Source: Lewinellaceae bacterium (lineage in GTDB: Bacteria > Bacteroidota > Bacteroidia > Chitinophagales > Saprospiraceae). From it: DNA of 64,000 nucleotides. Shown one piece after another: positions 34,160 through 42,999 of this stretch; position 1 is the first letter of the stretch; each line of letters starts with the position of its first letter. Below the pieces are notes generated by a model. That model was not told the origin of the DNA. It did no database searches and saw only the letters and a program-made list of their open reading frames with translations. The position numbers were made by a program, and so were the translations under genes. The DNA lies in contig JACJYA010000019.1 in the NCBI GenBank assembly GCA_020636315.1, positions 1 to 64,000 on the forward strand. Reading direction: 5' to 3'.

Positions 34160-34594
34160 ATGGCACAAACATTTGTTTTCGAAGAATTTCAGACAGTCCC
34201 GGTAGCCGGCCTCAGCGACATGACCCCCTACATGCAACTGAGCGGAGAGGGCCATCCGACTTTTCCCATTCCGGGAGAGGAGTTCAGCTTCATGCGCCTT
34301 GATCTTAGCCGGGCCCTTATCCGGAACCCGGCCCATACCTTCTTCATTCAATTAAATGATGACAGCCTGTCCGGGTCGGGCTATACTGCCGGAGATATCG
34401 TCATTGTTGACCGGCAGGCCAGCCCCCGGAACAAAGACGTCATTATTGCCTATCTGGAAGGAGAATTCATCATCCGCCGGTTGATCATCAGGGATGAACT
34501 ACCGGCCCTTGAATGGGACGAAGGCATACTTGAGATCGAACCGGATACCTCATTTAATATCTGGGGTGTGGTTAAAGACATCATTCGAATTTGA
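34160..34594 (+). CDS. S24 (UmuD-like) protein lacking the catalytic lysine
   Basis: The 144-residue protein has the UmuD/LexA C-terminal fold marks: RALIRNPAHTFFIQ, the nucleophile region DDSL with S69, and GDIVIVDR. In UmuD and LexA a lysine activates the serine in a FTVKxL-type strand. Here the strand reads FIIRRL, with arginine at 106. Self-cleavage is therefore doubtful. No umuC follows, only a VOC-domain gene 37 nt on. It may be a repurposed or non-cleaving regulator. The preceding TTG in frame adds two residues and is not needed. Confidence 0.8.
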   Translation: MAQTFVFEEFQTVPVAGLSDMTPYMQLSGEGHPTFPIPGEEFSFMRLDLSRALIRNPAHTFFIQLNDDSLSGSGYTAGDIVIVDRQASPRNKDVIIAYLEGEFIIRRLIIRDELPALEWDEGILEIEPDTSFNIWGVVKDIIRI

Positions 34595-34631
34595 AATTAT
34601 TATCTTTCAACAACCAACAAAACATTTAACA

Positions 34632-35015
34632 ATGGATAAAAACGTTGTAGGCTGGTTTGAGATCCCCACCAGCGATATGGAAAGAGCCATCCGGTTTTAT
34701 GAAGCCGTACTGGGTTATAAAATGGAACGGCACCAGATGGGCCCGCTGGATATGGCGTGGTTCCCTTCTGTAGAAGATGGCATCGGGTCTCCGGGCACCC
34801 TGATCTATCACAAGGAGGCTTACAAGCCGTCAATGGACGGTACACTGGTGTACTTCACCGCTCCTTCCGGCGACCTGAGCAACGAACTGGCCCGGGTAGA
34901 GCCCAATGGCGGAGAAATACTCGTTCCGAGGACACAGATATCCGAAGATCATGGTTTCATGGCAGTCATAAAAGATACGGAAGGCAATCGGGTCGCGTTG
35001 CATTCGAGGAAGTGA
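34632..35015 (+). CDS. VOC family (glyoxalase-like) protein
   Basis: A single 127-residue vicinal-oxygen-chelate protein: WFEIPTSDMERAIRFYEAVLGY at the start and a terminal DTEGNRVALHS, the usual βαβββ halves. Proteins of this size bind metal as dimers and include lyases, antibiotic-binding proteins and uncharacterised members. It is 37 nt after the UmuD-like gene and likely shares its transcript. The substrate cannot be told. Confidence 0.82.
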   Translation: MDKNVVGWFEIPTSDMERAIRFYEAVLGYKMERHQMGPLDMAWFPSVEDGIGSPGTLIYHKEAYKPSMDGTLVYFTAPSGDLSNELARVEPNGGEILVPRTQISEDHGFMAVIKDTEGNRVALHSRK

Positions 35016-35078
35016 AAAAATCAGGGAAAGAAAACACTGATTCCGTTTGTTCTTTTTTGTTCTCTAAATTCTTTACCG

Positions 35079-36128
35079 TCAGGAACCAGCACGGATCTCT
35101 GATTTTCCTAATTGTTTTTTCGGCTCCTTGCCCGAAAGGGAGTGTTCCCCATTCTTCCCTTCTTCGGCTTTCAATTCCGCATCGGTGGGAGTTTCAGCAC
35201 TGCTTTTCCGCCACACAGAAGCCACAACACCAATGCACAGGGACAGGGCGATGACTGCAAGGGACAGCCATTCGGGTATTTCTACATGGTGGACCAGCAA
35301 CATCTTTACTCCTACATAGGCCAGGATAAAGACCAGGGCGTGCTGCAGATAACGAAACTTGTCGATGATAGATGCCAGGACGAAATACATGGACCTCAGG
35401 CCCAGTATGGCAAAGATGTTGGAAGTAAAAACCAGAAACGGGTCCGTAGTAATGGCAAATATGGCGGGTATGCTGTCAAAGGCGAACATGACGTCGGTAG
35501 TTTCCACTACAATGAGGGCGACGAAAAGCGGAGTGGCGGCCAGAATGTGTTTCCTGCGAACGAAGAAATGTTCTTTTTCAAAATTTTTAGTTACGGGGAA
35601 GAAGCGCTTGACCCACTTGATGACCGGGTTCTTATTGGGGTGCACCCCTTCGTGAGTGGCCCACATTTTATAGGCGGAGTACAACAGGAATGCTCCGAAT
35701 ACATAGGTAAGCCAGGCAAATTTTTTGATGAGCACCACCCCCAGTCCGATCATCAGGCCCCGAAAAAAGAGTGCGCCCAGAATACCCCAGAAAAGGACGC
35801 GGTGCTGATACTGGCGAGGCACTTTAAAATAGGCGAAGATCATGGCGATGACAAAAATATTGTCCATGCTCAGCGACTGCTCCACCAGATATCCCGTAAG
35901 GTATTTCAATACAGCTGCTTGTCCGCTGAGCCCGTCGTCGTTGGACACCCACCCCTCCTGGTAAGCGAAAAAAACAAAAACGCCGAACAGAAGTGAAAGA
36001 GAGACCCACAGGGCGGTCCACCCCATAGCTTCCCGGGTAGTTATGGCATGAGGGTTCTTGTTGAAAACTCCCAGGTCAAGAGCAAGCAAAATAAATACCA
36101 ATGCGAAAAATCCAATCCAAATCGCCAT
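35079..36128 (-). CDS. TerC/Alx-family integral membrane protein
   Basis: About eight membrane helices and the family marks ALDLGVFNKNPH, YLVEQSLSMDNIFVIAMIF with conserved acidic residues inside the helices, and VETTDVMFAFDSIPAIFAIT. The length of 349 is near that of E. coli Alx (about 320). The family is linked to Mn2+ export and tellurite or pH response. A charged tail follows the last helix. The gene converges with the VOC gene. Confidence 0.9.
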   Translation of the reverse strand: MAIWIGFFALVFILLALDLGVFNKNPHAITTREAMGWTALWVSLSLLFGVFVFFAYQEGWVSNDDGLSGQAAVLKYLTGYLVEQSLSMDNIFVIAMIFAYFKVPRQYQHRVLFWGILGALFFRGLMIGLGVVLIKKFAWLTYVFGAFLLYSAYKMWATHEGVHPNKNPVIKWVKRFFPVTKNFEKEHFFVRRKHILAATPLFVALIVVETTDVMFAFDSIPAIFAITTDPFLVFTSNIFAILGLRSMYFVLASIIDKFRYLQHALVFILAYVGVKMLLVHHVEIPEWLSLAVIALSLCIGVVASVWRKSSAETPTDAELKAEEGKNGEHSLSGKEPKKQLGKSEIRAGS

Positions 36129-36456
36129 TCGACTCTTTTTTTCAACTATGCCTTAAGACGCGGTGAATGGCCCAAAGCCACCTTATCAGGGCGATAATTC
36201 GAAGGGATATCCAAAATTATTAAGAAACCGGAGGGCTCCGGACATCATATCAGCTATAAGGGAGCAATCACCCCGGTTGTTAATCAGGTTGAACCCAAAG
36301 CACTTTTTTCAACGCCCTTGTCTTTGGAGATACGTTGGAATCCCGGTATTTGTTTTCTGTAAAAGACAGAACTGTGTCATAATTGGGTTCAACAGGACAA
36401 AGATGAGAAGATTTACCGGAATTTCTAATCGGCCTGGCAACGAATTTGGCAATTGG
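36129..36456. other. Intergenic region without a recognised gene
   Basis: In the 328 bp between the TerC gene and the anchored propeller-like gene I see only a 10-bp inverted repeat, GTTGAACCCA at 36287-36296 with its complement TGGGTTCAAC at 36384-36393, and scattered A/T. No protein frame here resembles a known family. Confidence 0.4.
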
Positions 36457-38994
36457 CTAGTAAAGGCGATATGCATAAATGCTTGCTCCATAACCGATAA
36501 CGGCCATTTGCCTATCATCTGGCTGGGGTGAGAGGGCGAAAGGCACATCGCCTGCCAGGGGAAAACCGGGCAGTATCGCTCCGGAATCATCCAGTAAGGA
36601 TACCTTCCGGCTCTCCCGGTGCAAAAGGCCAATGGTTTCCTTTCCGGAAACTGAAAAGAGGAAAGCGGTATCTACCGGCATCTCCATCCTTTCGGAAAAA
36701 TGGGTGACAAATTTTAAGCCTTCATAATAACGGCTCACAATCTCCTCTTTCCGGTAAGCCAGGTAATCTTTGCGCTCATCTCCAACCAGGTCAACAAAAA
36801 GAAAACGGGCTCCTTCCTTCAGTTCGGGCATCAATTTCAGCCGAAAATAGTTGCCCTCTAAATTGACGATATGCCCCAACCCCCGGCTATCGCCCATGGC
36901 AATGCGCTCCAGTTCCCCCTCTGCCTGGTAGAAAGGAGGAGAGAGAAAACTGGCGCCGGTCTGTACCGGAGGGAAGCGATAGGCGCCATCCCGGGCAAAA
37001 ACATGCAGAGTGCCCGCCTCACTCAATGCCAGCAGATAATCTTTGTTGTCTTTTTGAAAATGAATCATCGGCTGGCGGACAAGGCTGTCCAGTTCTTCCT
37101 GAGGGCTCCAGCCGTTCAGAGGGAGCCCGCGGTGATCAAAGCCATAGATCTTACCGTTTTCACAGGCGATAAAAAAATGGTAGCGCTGCTGGCCTTCGAA
37201 ATCCACAACGAGCAAAGGGCTGCTCGCCGGTGAAGGCAGTTCCAGAGGGAAATTGGCCGGCAGCCGGCCTCTATCGTTCATTACATATATCCGGGAAGGC
37301 GTAGCAAAGGCTACCTGCTGGCGGACATATCGCCTGGAAGGCAGGCTGGAAATGTGCCCTACGATGGGGCCGTCCAGGTTCTTTTTCCACAGGCGCTCTC
37401 CCTTCTCTGAGATCAGGTAAAGAGCGTGCGCCGCGTCCTGAATGAGAAAATCCTGCCCCTGCCCATCCGCCGGAAAAGGATAGACCGCCGTTGCGGCAAC
37501 CGTATCCAGAGAGGCGATCCATGCCATTCCGGAAGAGTGGCCGGGCTTTCCGCTGTCTTTGGGCAATATCCTTCCACACAGGCTGCCGTCCGGTTCAACA
37601 GTGACCATCAGCGCTCCGAAAGGGTTGATGATGCTGGCGATAGGCTCTCTGTATTGTTGCAGGTATGCCGGCAAGCGAAGGCGCAGCAGGTCCGTATTGA
37701 TGTAGGCCCATAAAGAATTGCGCCTGGGCTGCAGGCTGGCCCACAACCTCAGGAAGGATTCCTGCTGAACCAGGGCTTTGCCGGCCAGCAGGCTGCGGGC
37801 CAGTTGTTCTGTTACTACCTTTGAGGTGGAAAAGGCGGCATAGTCCCCCAGAATAGTACAATAGGGATTGGCCATATTCACCCCCAGAGGAAAAAGGAGG
37901 CTGTCGGCTCTCAGCCGGACAACCTTAAAAGACTGAAAATCATAGGATTCCAGTGCACCCAGCTCTCGCGCCAGGCTGTCGATATGACTCTGGGCATCCG
38001 TATCCTGGCGGATAGAAAGCAGCAAAAAACGGTTATCTTCTTCATTTCCGGGCAGCGCCATAGAGGCAAAGGCCATTTCCGGCCCGGCCCAGGAAGCCAG
38101 AAAATGGCCGGGGCCGGAATCAGTTCTTCTTGAAAAGCTGTCCAGCGGTTTGCGAAAGCACCAGGCCAGGTTATCAGGCAGATAATTCAGCAGGATACCG
38201 TCCGATACCTCACCGGCAGGATGAGGAGAAAGGAACCGGCGGCTTTCCACAGCGCCCCGGATATCGAGCGTATCCCCGTTCTTTTCAAAAGACAGGTTTA
38301 GCCCTTCACAAAACCCTTCGAACTGTCGAAGCGCATCCTGCAGAGGCGGCGCCCAGATACCCGAACCCAACCCCGTCAGGTTATCGACCCGAAGATATAA
38401 GTTGCGCCCCATTCCGGACGATGGAACCCCCCATTCCGAAATCCCTTCCTTCAGCTCCGTAATACAGGCTTCCACTTGTAACGGCAGGCGCCCGAGCAGT
38501 AGTAAGTTGCGGTAGCGGGCCAGGGAGAGCATGGTGCCTTCCGGGGAAGAAAGCCGCCAGATGGGCTGCCCCCGAAAAAAGGTGGTCTCACTTTTATAGG
38601 GTGAAAGCGCCTCCTCCAGAGGAAAAGAAGGAGCTTCAACAGCAAGAGATAAAGCCAACTGCCCCGAGCCCAGATTCTGAACCATCCACTCTGCATCTCC
38701 GGGGATGGCGCCTCCTCCCCGCTGTAAAAAAGACTGAAAGGCCGAATAGTCCTGCTGGAGCTCCGGAAAAGCGTGAAAAAAACCAATCGTTTTTACAGAA
38801 TCACTGACGGAATCCTTAGCTTTATCGATCGGAAAACTGAAAACGGCAGCCGTTGTTCCGGGCACCGCATCAGCAGCCCGGTACGGATAACACCACAATC
38901 TGTAAGTAGCTACTCCCAACAAACAAACTGCTACTAAGATGGAGATGGCCCACCGGCGGTTTTTTGGCGGCAAGTTGACAAAGGGGTGCATCAT
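36457..38994 (-). CDS. Large membrane-anchored protein with propeller-like C-terminus
   Basis: The 845-residue product starts at MMHPF, followed by one helix (about 18-38), and is otherwise extracytoplasmic. The first half resembles DUF3352-type proteins that begin with a PGTTAAVFSF-like strand. The second half has repeated blades with short motifs such as GKIYGFDHRGLPLNGW and GTLHVFARDGAY, typical of PQQ/FG-GAP propellers. I cannot name a function. An envelope assembly or sensing role is possible. It diverges from the DUF423 gene by 67 bp. Confidence 0.6.
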   Translation of the reverse strand: MMHPFVNLPPKNRRWAISILVAVCLLGVATYRLWCYPYRAADAVPGTTAAVFSFPIDKAKDSVSDSVKTIGFFHAFPELQQDYSAFQSFLQRGGGAIPGDAEWMVQNLGSGQLALSLAVEAPSFPLEEALSPYKSETTFFRGQPIWRLSSPEGTMLSLARYRNLLLLGRLPLQVEACITELKEGISEWGVPSSGMGRNLYLRVDNLTGLGSGIWAPPLQDALRQFEGFCEGLNLSFEKNGDTLDIRGAVESRRFLSPHPAGEVSDGILLNYLPDNLAWCFRKPLDSFSRRTDSGPGHFLASWAGPEMAFASMALPGNEEDNRFLLLSIRQDTDAQSHIDSLARELGALESYDFQSFKVVRLRADSLLFPLGVNMANPYCTILGDYAAFSTSKVVTEQLARSLLAGKALVQQESFLRLWASLQPRRNSLWAYINTDLLRLRLPAYLQQYREPIASIINPFGALMVTVEPDGSLCGRILPKDSGKPGHSSGMAWIASLDTVAATAVYPFPADGQGQDFLIQDAAHALYLISEKGERLWKKNLDGPIVGHISSLPSRRYVRQQVAFATPSRIYVMNDRGRLPANFPLELPSPASSPLLVVDFEGQQRYHFFIACENGKIYGFDHRGLPLNGWSPQEELDSLVRQPMIHFQKDNKDYLLALSEAGTLHVFARDGAYRFPPVQTGASFLSPPFYQAEGELERIAMGDSRGLGHIVNLEGNYFRLKLMPELKEGARFLFVDLVGDERKDYLAYRKEEIVSRYYEGLKFVTHFSERMEMPVDTAFLFSVSGKETIGLLHRESRKVSLLDDSGAILPGFPLAGDVPFALSPQPDDRQMAVIGYGASIYAYRLY

Positions 38995-39061
38995 TTCTAT
39001 CCCGATTTCAGTATAATGGTTAACGATAATAAAGCAGGAAAAAATATAAAAACATCTCCTT

Positions 39062-39523
39062 ATGAGAAAAACCTTTCTTCGGCTGGGAAGTTTGATGGCA
39101 CTTACGGCTGTAGCGCTGGGCGCTTTTGGCGCCCACGCCTTACGCGGAATCCTTTCTTCTACTGACCTGAACACCTTTGAAATTGGGGTGCGCTATCAAT
39201 TCTACCACGCACTGGCAACCTTAATTACCGGTATTCTACTCTATTTTCGAAAAACGCCAATGCTCTCCAGGGCAGGTTGGCTGTTCATCGGAGGGGTTAC
39301 GCTCTTCTCCGGCTCTCTTTATATCTTGTCCGTCAGTGATATTTTTAACATTCCCAAAACCTTTCTCGGCCCGGTCACTCCCATCGGGGGGATAATGCTC
39401 ATTCTGGGATGGGGCGCCCTCATCTGGGCAACTTTCGAAGAACCCGAAAGGATCCGCCGCAGCAGGAAAAAGGAAAATCAGGCCGATTACCAGGAAGAAG
39501 CAAGTGCACACCGGCAGGAATAA
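39062..39523 (+). CDS. DUF423 family membrane protein (YgdD-like)
   Basis: Four helices with the family start LGSLMALTAVALGAFGAHAL and a GVRYQFYHALATL segment identify DUF423. The charged tail after residue 125 is longer than in E. coli YgdD. The function of the family is unknown. It is conserved and often single-copy. Confidence 0.9.
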   Translation: MRKTFLRLGSLMALTAVALGAFGAHALRGILSSTDLNTFEIGVRYQFYHALATLITGILLYFRKTPMLSRAGWLFIGGVTLFSGSLYILSVSDIFNIPKTFLGPVTPIGGIMLILGWGALIWATFEEPERIRRSRKKENQADYQEEASAHRQE

Positions 39524-39611
39524 ATCTCTACCCCGGCAAGCCTGCACACCACTCTTTCCCAGGATGAGAAACACAAGCCTCTTCAATAACATATAAAGGC
39601 CACCGGAATAA

Positions 39612-39642
39612 TTTGTTATTCTTATTAATCCGGTTAAATTTG
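39612..39642 (+). promoter_or_regulatory. Bacteroidota consensus promoter of the TRL-like gene
   Basis: The -33 box TTTG (39612-39615) and the -7 box TAAATTTG (39635-39642) are separated by exactly 19 nt, a full match to the known TTTG-N19-TAnnTTTG consensus. The start codon is 41 nt downstream of the -7 box. Confidence 0.78.
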
Positions 39643-39682
39643 CTGCATCTGAAACCTTTGTAACAATTCAAATTCAACCAAC

Positions 39683-39994
39683 ATGAAAAACTTATTGATC
39701 ATTTCGGTCATTGCTTTTATGCTCTCCAGTTGTGGAGCCTACGTAGGAAGCCCTCTTACCGGCTTCATCTACACTGACCTCAAAGCACCGCTCGCAGCAA
39801 CCTCCAACCCCGTTGGCAACAAAGTAGGTACTGCTGAGGCCACTTCCATCCTGGGCATTGTGGCCACCGGCGACGCCAGCATCGAAGCGGCTGCCAAGAA
39901 AGCCGGCATTACCCGCATTTCCCACGTTGATTACGAGGCCAACAGCGTCCTCGGCGTTTTCGCCAAATTTACGGTTTATGTATATGGCGAATAG
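39683..39994 (+). CDS. TRL-like lipoprotein
   Basis: This 103-residue protein has a lipoprotein signal ending SSC (C17) and the TRL pattern: PLTGFIYTDLKAPLAATSN, GTAEATSILGIVATGDASIEAAAKKAGI and a tyrosine-rich end. The name comes from leptospiral 'tRNA-associated locus' genes, but no tRNA is present here. The function is unknown. A consensus promoter and a strong terminator make it a single-gene unit. Confidence 0.85.
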   Translation: MKNLLIISVIAFMLSSCGAYVGSPLTGFIYTDLKAPLAATSNPVGNKVGTAEATSILGIVATGDASIEAAAKKAGITRISHVDYEANSVLGVFAKFTVYVYGE

Positions 39995-40015
39995 GTTCGC
40001 ACTGTTTTTTTGACA

Positions 40016-40060
40016 GAATTAGCCTCACGAGCAGTTGCCCCTGAGGCTAATTCTTTTTTT
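40016..40060 (+). terminator. Rho-independent terminator after the TRL-like gene
   Basis: A perfect 12-bp stem (GAATTAGCCTCA with its complement) around a 14-nt loop is followed by seven T. It ends 22-66 nt after the TRL stop. Confidence 0.88.
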
Positions 40061-40090
40061 ACCTGTCCCGAAAACGATCATCCTCTTCTC

Positions 40091-40633
40091 ATGAAATCCA
40101 GATTTCTTCTCATCGCCGGAATGGCCTTTCTTTTTGCCGTAGCTTCCTTTCTGTTCCGCTATTGCGGGAATTCCTCCCCTGAAGAAGGTAAGATCGCGCT
40201 TAGCTATGATGCCTGCCTCGGCGCTGACTCCGGATATCAGGTAGTACAGGAAGATACGCTCTACCGCCGGAATTACCTCCAACAATACTGGGTGGACAAC
40301 AACCAACAGTTTTATTCCAAAACACTGGCCAGCCTGGCCGGAGATACCCTTTTCGTATCGGTTTTCAACAATGCTTCCCTGAAAACCACCCGGGAGTTGC
40401 TGCTAAAAGCCGGGATGGAAGAACTGCGCCGGGAACAGGCCAGCATCGACGGCATGCCTGTAGTCAAAATACTGGCCCGCTCACCGGAAGGTAAATTCTT
40501 CCTGCGCTACCTCATCGATGCCCGTAAATTCAGGGCGGTAACCATGGTTGACCTGCCCGGCGCCGACAGCAGCCTGTTGTTACAAAAATTCGAAACCGAA
40601 AACTTCACTCAAAAGATCGAAAAATGCATTTGA
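40091..40633 (+). CDS. Hypothetical exported protein
   Basis: From the ATG at 40091 there is a membrane-spanning signal (SRFLLIAGMAFLFAVASFLF) and a ~145-residue periplasmic part with no domain I recognise. The earlier ATG at 40010 lies inside the terminator hairpin and is rejected. The stop overlaps the next gene by 10 nt. Confidence 0.65.
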   Translation: MKSRFLLIAGMAFLFAVASFLFRYCGNSSPEEGKIALSYDACLGADSGYQVVQEDTLYRRNYLQQYWVDNNQQFYSKTLASLAGDTLFVSVFNNASLKTTRELLLKAGMEELRREQASIDGMPVVKILARSPEGKFFLRYLIDARKFRAVTMVDLPGADSSLLLQKFETENFTQKIEKCI

Positions 40634-41145
40634 AACTATTTCTGTTCCTAATCATCGGCTGCAGCATCAGTGTGGCGGGCTATGCCCAAAGTTCCTCCAA
40701 ATACCTTAAGGCCATCAACCAGGACAACGGCACCCTTTATTTCATCAAGCCGGTAAAGTTCAAAGCGGGAAAGGATCGCTTCATTCCTGATTTTACCTTT
40801 CTCCACAAAGAAAATTTACCCGAGGAGGTGGACCTGAGATTCTCCCTGTTTTCCAAAACGCCTCTTCGGGACATTAGCGCCCTCTCCTTCTATTCGGGTG
40901 AAAAAGAACTGGGAAAAACTTCCGGCCCGGAACTCATGTACCTCGAGAAAGTCAAGGGCAAATGGCACGCCCGTTTCTCCACCGGCATACCTTTCTCTAC
41001 CCTTCTGGAGATTCTCGCCGCCGGAGAAAACCTGGAGATCCGCTTTCATAGTGGAGAAACAACCCTTACATTTCCGGCCAACCGCGAATGGGCCAAGGCT
41101 TCTGGCCTGATTAAGGAAATTTTAATGGCAGAGATCGGGAAATAA
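40624..41145 (+). CDS. Hypothetical secreted protein
   Basis: A 173-residue protein with a signal peptide ending AGYAQ. The mature part is rich in β-like segments (LYFIKPVKFKAG, LRFSLFSKTPLRD) and matches no family I know. It is translationally coupled to the preceding gene by a 10-nt overlap, so the two probably act together. Confidence 0.65.
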   Translation: MHLKLFLFLIIGCSISVAGYAQSSSKYLKAINQDNGTLYFIKPVKFKAGKDRFIPDFTFLHKENLPEEVDLRFSLFSKTPLRDISALSFYSGEKELGKTSGPELMYLEKVKGKWHARFSTGIPFSTLLEILAAGENLEIRFHSGETTLTFPANREWAKASGLIKEILMAEIGK

Positions 41146-41352
41146 GTAGATGGCCAAAATGGTTTGATTGATCCGGTAGGGCGTTGACTGCCAACCATAT
41201 AACAATCCGGTAATTGAACCCTTTAATTTGGCGGCCTACTGACATGCTGGCCCTCCATGAAGAAAACCTGCCTGAGTTAGCCTGTCACAATCCCGCCAGC
41301 TTCTGATTTTTTTCTCCTCATTCTTTCCTATCTTTCTGAAAATCCTCCCCTC

Positions 41353-41979
41353 ATGAAAAAACTATTTTTATTGGCCATCTCCCTACTGAGCATGGCCCCC
41401 CTGAAGGCCCAGGTAGCCATCGGCCCGAGGGCAGGCATTCATTTTGCCCGCGCCGATTTCGACATTTATGAAGGCCTGGAAGTAAGTGACCAGGTAGGCC
41501 TTCTTGCCGGCCTCGCCGTGGAGATCACCCTGGGAGAGAACTTCGCCCTCCAGCCCGAATTATCTTACCTGCGCCGGGGCTACCTCCTGGAGGAATTGCC
41601 GCAAGGCATCAAAAAAGAAACGGAACTCGATATGGAATACCTCGATGCAGGCGCGCTGCTCAAGGGCAAATTCGGCGGCCATGAGCTGGGGGCTTTTCTT
41701 TCCATCGGGGCCTTCTATTCATTAGCGCTGGAAGGAGTGCTCACCCAGCGGGAGGAAGGGAACAGGAATATTTTCCCCGTTCAACTGGATGACAACTTCA
41801 ACCGAAGGGACGTCACCCTGGCGGGAGGCGGAGGGTTTCATATCGGGATGGGGCGCCACGCCCTCTTTTTCGACGGGCGGTACCTCCTGGGGCTAAAAAA
41901 GATTGAAAAGATTGAAGGCAGCTATCCCTTTACCAACCGGGGAATGAGCATCAGCTCCGGCCTGTTGTTCAGGCTATAG
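41353..41979 (+). CDS. Outer-membrane β-barrel protein (PorT-like family)
   Basis: A signal ending PLKAQ is followed by alternating strands typical of the PorT/OMP_b-brl_2 family: VAIGPRAGIHFARADF, the LALQPELSYLRRG-type second strand, and a C-terminal SSGLLFRL with an aromatic second-last position. The length of 208 fits an eight-stranded barrel. It is probably a structural or small-molecule porin-like protein. No partner genes are adjacent. Confidence 0.82.
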   Translation: MKKLFLLAISLLSMAPLKAQVAIGPRAGIHFARADFDIYEGLEVSDQVGLLAGLAVEITLGENFALQPELSYLRRGYLLEELPQGIKKETELDMEYLDAGALLKGKFGGHELGAFLSIGAFYSLALEGVLTQREEGNRNIFPVQLDDNFNRRDVTLAGGGGFHIGMGRHALFFDGRYLLGLKKIEKIEGSYPFTNRGMSISSGLLFRL

Positions 41980-42091
41980 TGCTTGTTCGCATGGCGGGTT
42001 TGAAAGCGAATAGGCCGGCCTTCAAAGAAGGACAATGGCCTATGCATGGCCCCATCCTCTCCGCAAGGGCAACAAGCCGGCAGAATGCCGG

Positions 42092-42352
42092 TCATGCAAG
42101 TTCCTCATCTTCATCTCTCCTCTTGCTTCTCCACCATACGAAGCCAAGGGCTCCAACCACCAGATAAGGCATCGCCAGCATGAAAAGGATGCCGTTGTTC
42201 AACCCCCGGCCGGCCGTTCCGCCGTTCTTGAGATTGCTTTCAGCAGAAATACGGCACATCGGGCACTGTGCCTCCACAGGTGTAGTGGTTCCTATACTCA
42301 GGGTAAAGGCCAGCGCCAGTATGCTTAAATATTTTGTAATCCTGGTTTTCAT
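42092..42352 (-). CDS. Small membrane protein with CPMC motif at the end of the oxidase operon
   Basis: The 86-residue protein has a signal, a CPMCR motif just after it, an Asn/Gly-rich loop (NLKNGGTAGRGLNNG) and one C-terminal helix. It resembles small proteins that accompany DUF420 genes and oxidase operons in Bacteroidota. The CxxC pair, exposed outside the membrane, could bind copper or act in thiol exchange. It lies 62 nt from the DUF420 gene. Confidence 0.75.
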   Translation of the reverse strand: MKTRITKYLSILALAFTLSIGTTTPVEAQCPMCRISAESNLKNGGTAGRGLNNGILFMLAMPYLVVGALGFVWWRSKRRDEDEELA

Positions 42353-42414
42353 ATCTCAGTATTTGACTTAATGGTCTGATTTTCAGTAAGGCCTAATCCT
42401 GTCCGCCAACGCTC

Positions 42415-42993
42415 CTACGGATAATACGGCATCAGCATGAAGTAGGCAATCGGGCCGGTAACGGCTACGTAAAGCCAAACCGGAAAGACCCAACGGGCCA
42501 TTCTGCGGTGTTTCTCCACCTGCCCGGTATAGGCCCGTATAAAGGTAAAAAGAATGAAAGGTAAGATCAATGCCGCCAGTGCAATATGGCTCAGCAGAAG
42601 AATGAGGTACCATACCCGTGAAGTACCCACTGCCGCCAGTTCCTCTGCACTGAGGCTGCCGTCGTGGTTGAGGTCGCCGTAAAGGGTTTCGGGAGTAGTA
42701 AAATGATAAGCGACATAGGATAAAAGAAATAGTACAGACAACCCAATAGCCACATATATTGACCGCTGGTGCGCCCGTACGTTCTTCTGTTTGATGAAAT
42801 AGAAGGCGATCAGCAGCACCACTGCCGTCAGGGCGTTGAGCGTAGCGTGGAATGGCGGCAGAAAACTCAGGTCCCATTCATCCGGAATGGGGATTTTCAC
42901 CTGCCGCATCAAACCGACCAGCGCCAAGACGGCGCCGGTGATGATCCAGGCGGCAACATTCAATTGTTTGGCCAGTTGCAGGTTTCTCTCCAT
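42415..42993 (-). CDS. DUF420 membrane protein with an EF-hand loop
   Basis: Five membrane helices with conserved His residues (PPFHATLNA, SHIALAALILP) mark DUF420, a family near heme-copper oxidase genes. Between helices three and four, residues 107-118 read DLNHDGSLSAEE, a canonical calcium-binding EF-hand loop with D1, N3, D5, G6, S9 and E12. This is an insertion I do not recall as general for DUF420. It follows the SCO-like gene by six nt. Confidence 0.85.
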   Translation of the reverse strand: MERNLQLAKQLNVAAWIITGAVLALVGLMRQVKIPIPDEWDLSFLPPFHATLNALTAVVLLIAFYFIKQKNVRAHQRSIYVAIGLSVLFLLSYVAYHFTTPETLYGDLNHDGSLSAEELAAVGTSRVWYLILLLSHIALAALILPFILFTFIRAYTGQVEKHRRMARWVFPVWLYVAVTGPIAYFMLMPYYP

Positions 42994-42999
42994 AGTGAT

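Noticed and set aside
36163..36531. 122-codon plus-strand gene between TerC and the propeller-like gene
   Set aside because: It overlaps the end of the opposite gene, and its composition is like non-coding sequence.
39683..39994. A tRNA near the TRL-like gene
   Set aside because: The family name refers to leptospiral context. No cloverleaf or TΨC-like sequence is visible here.
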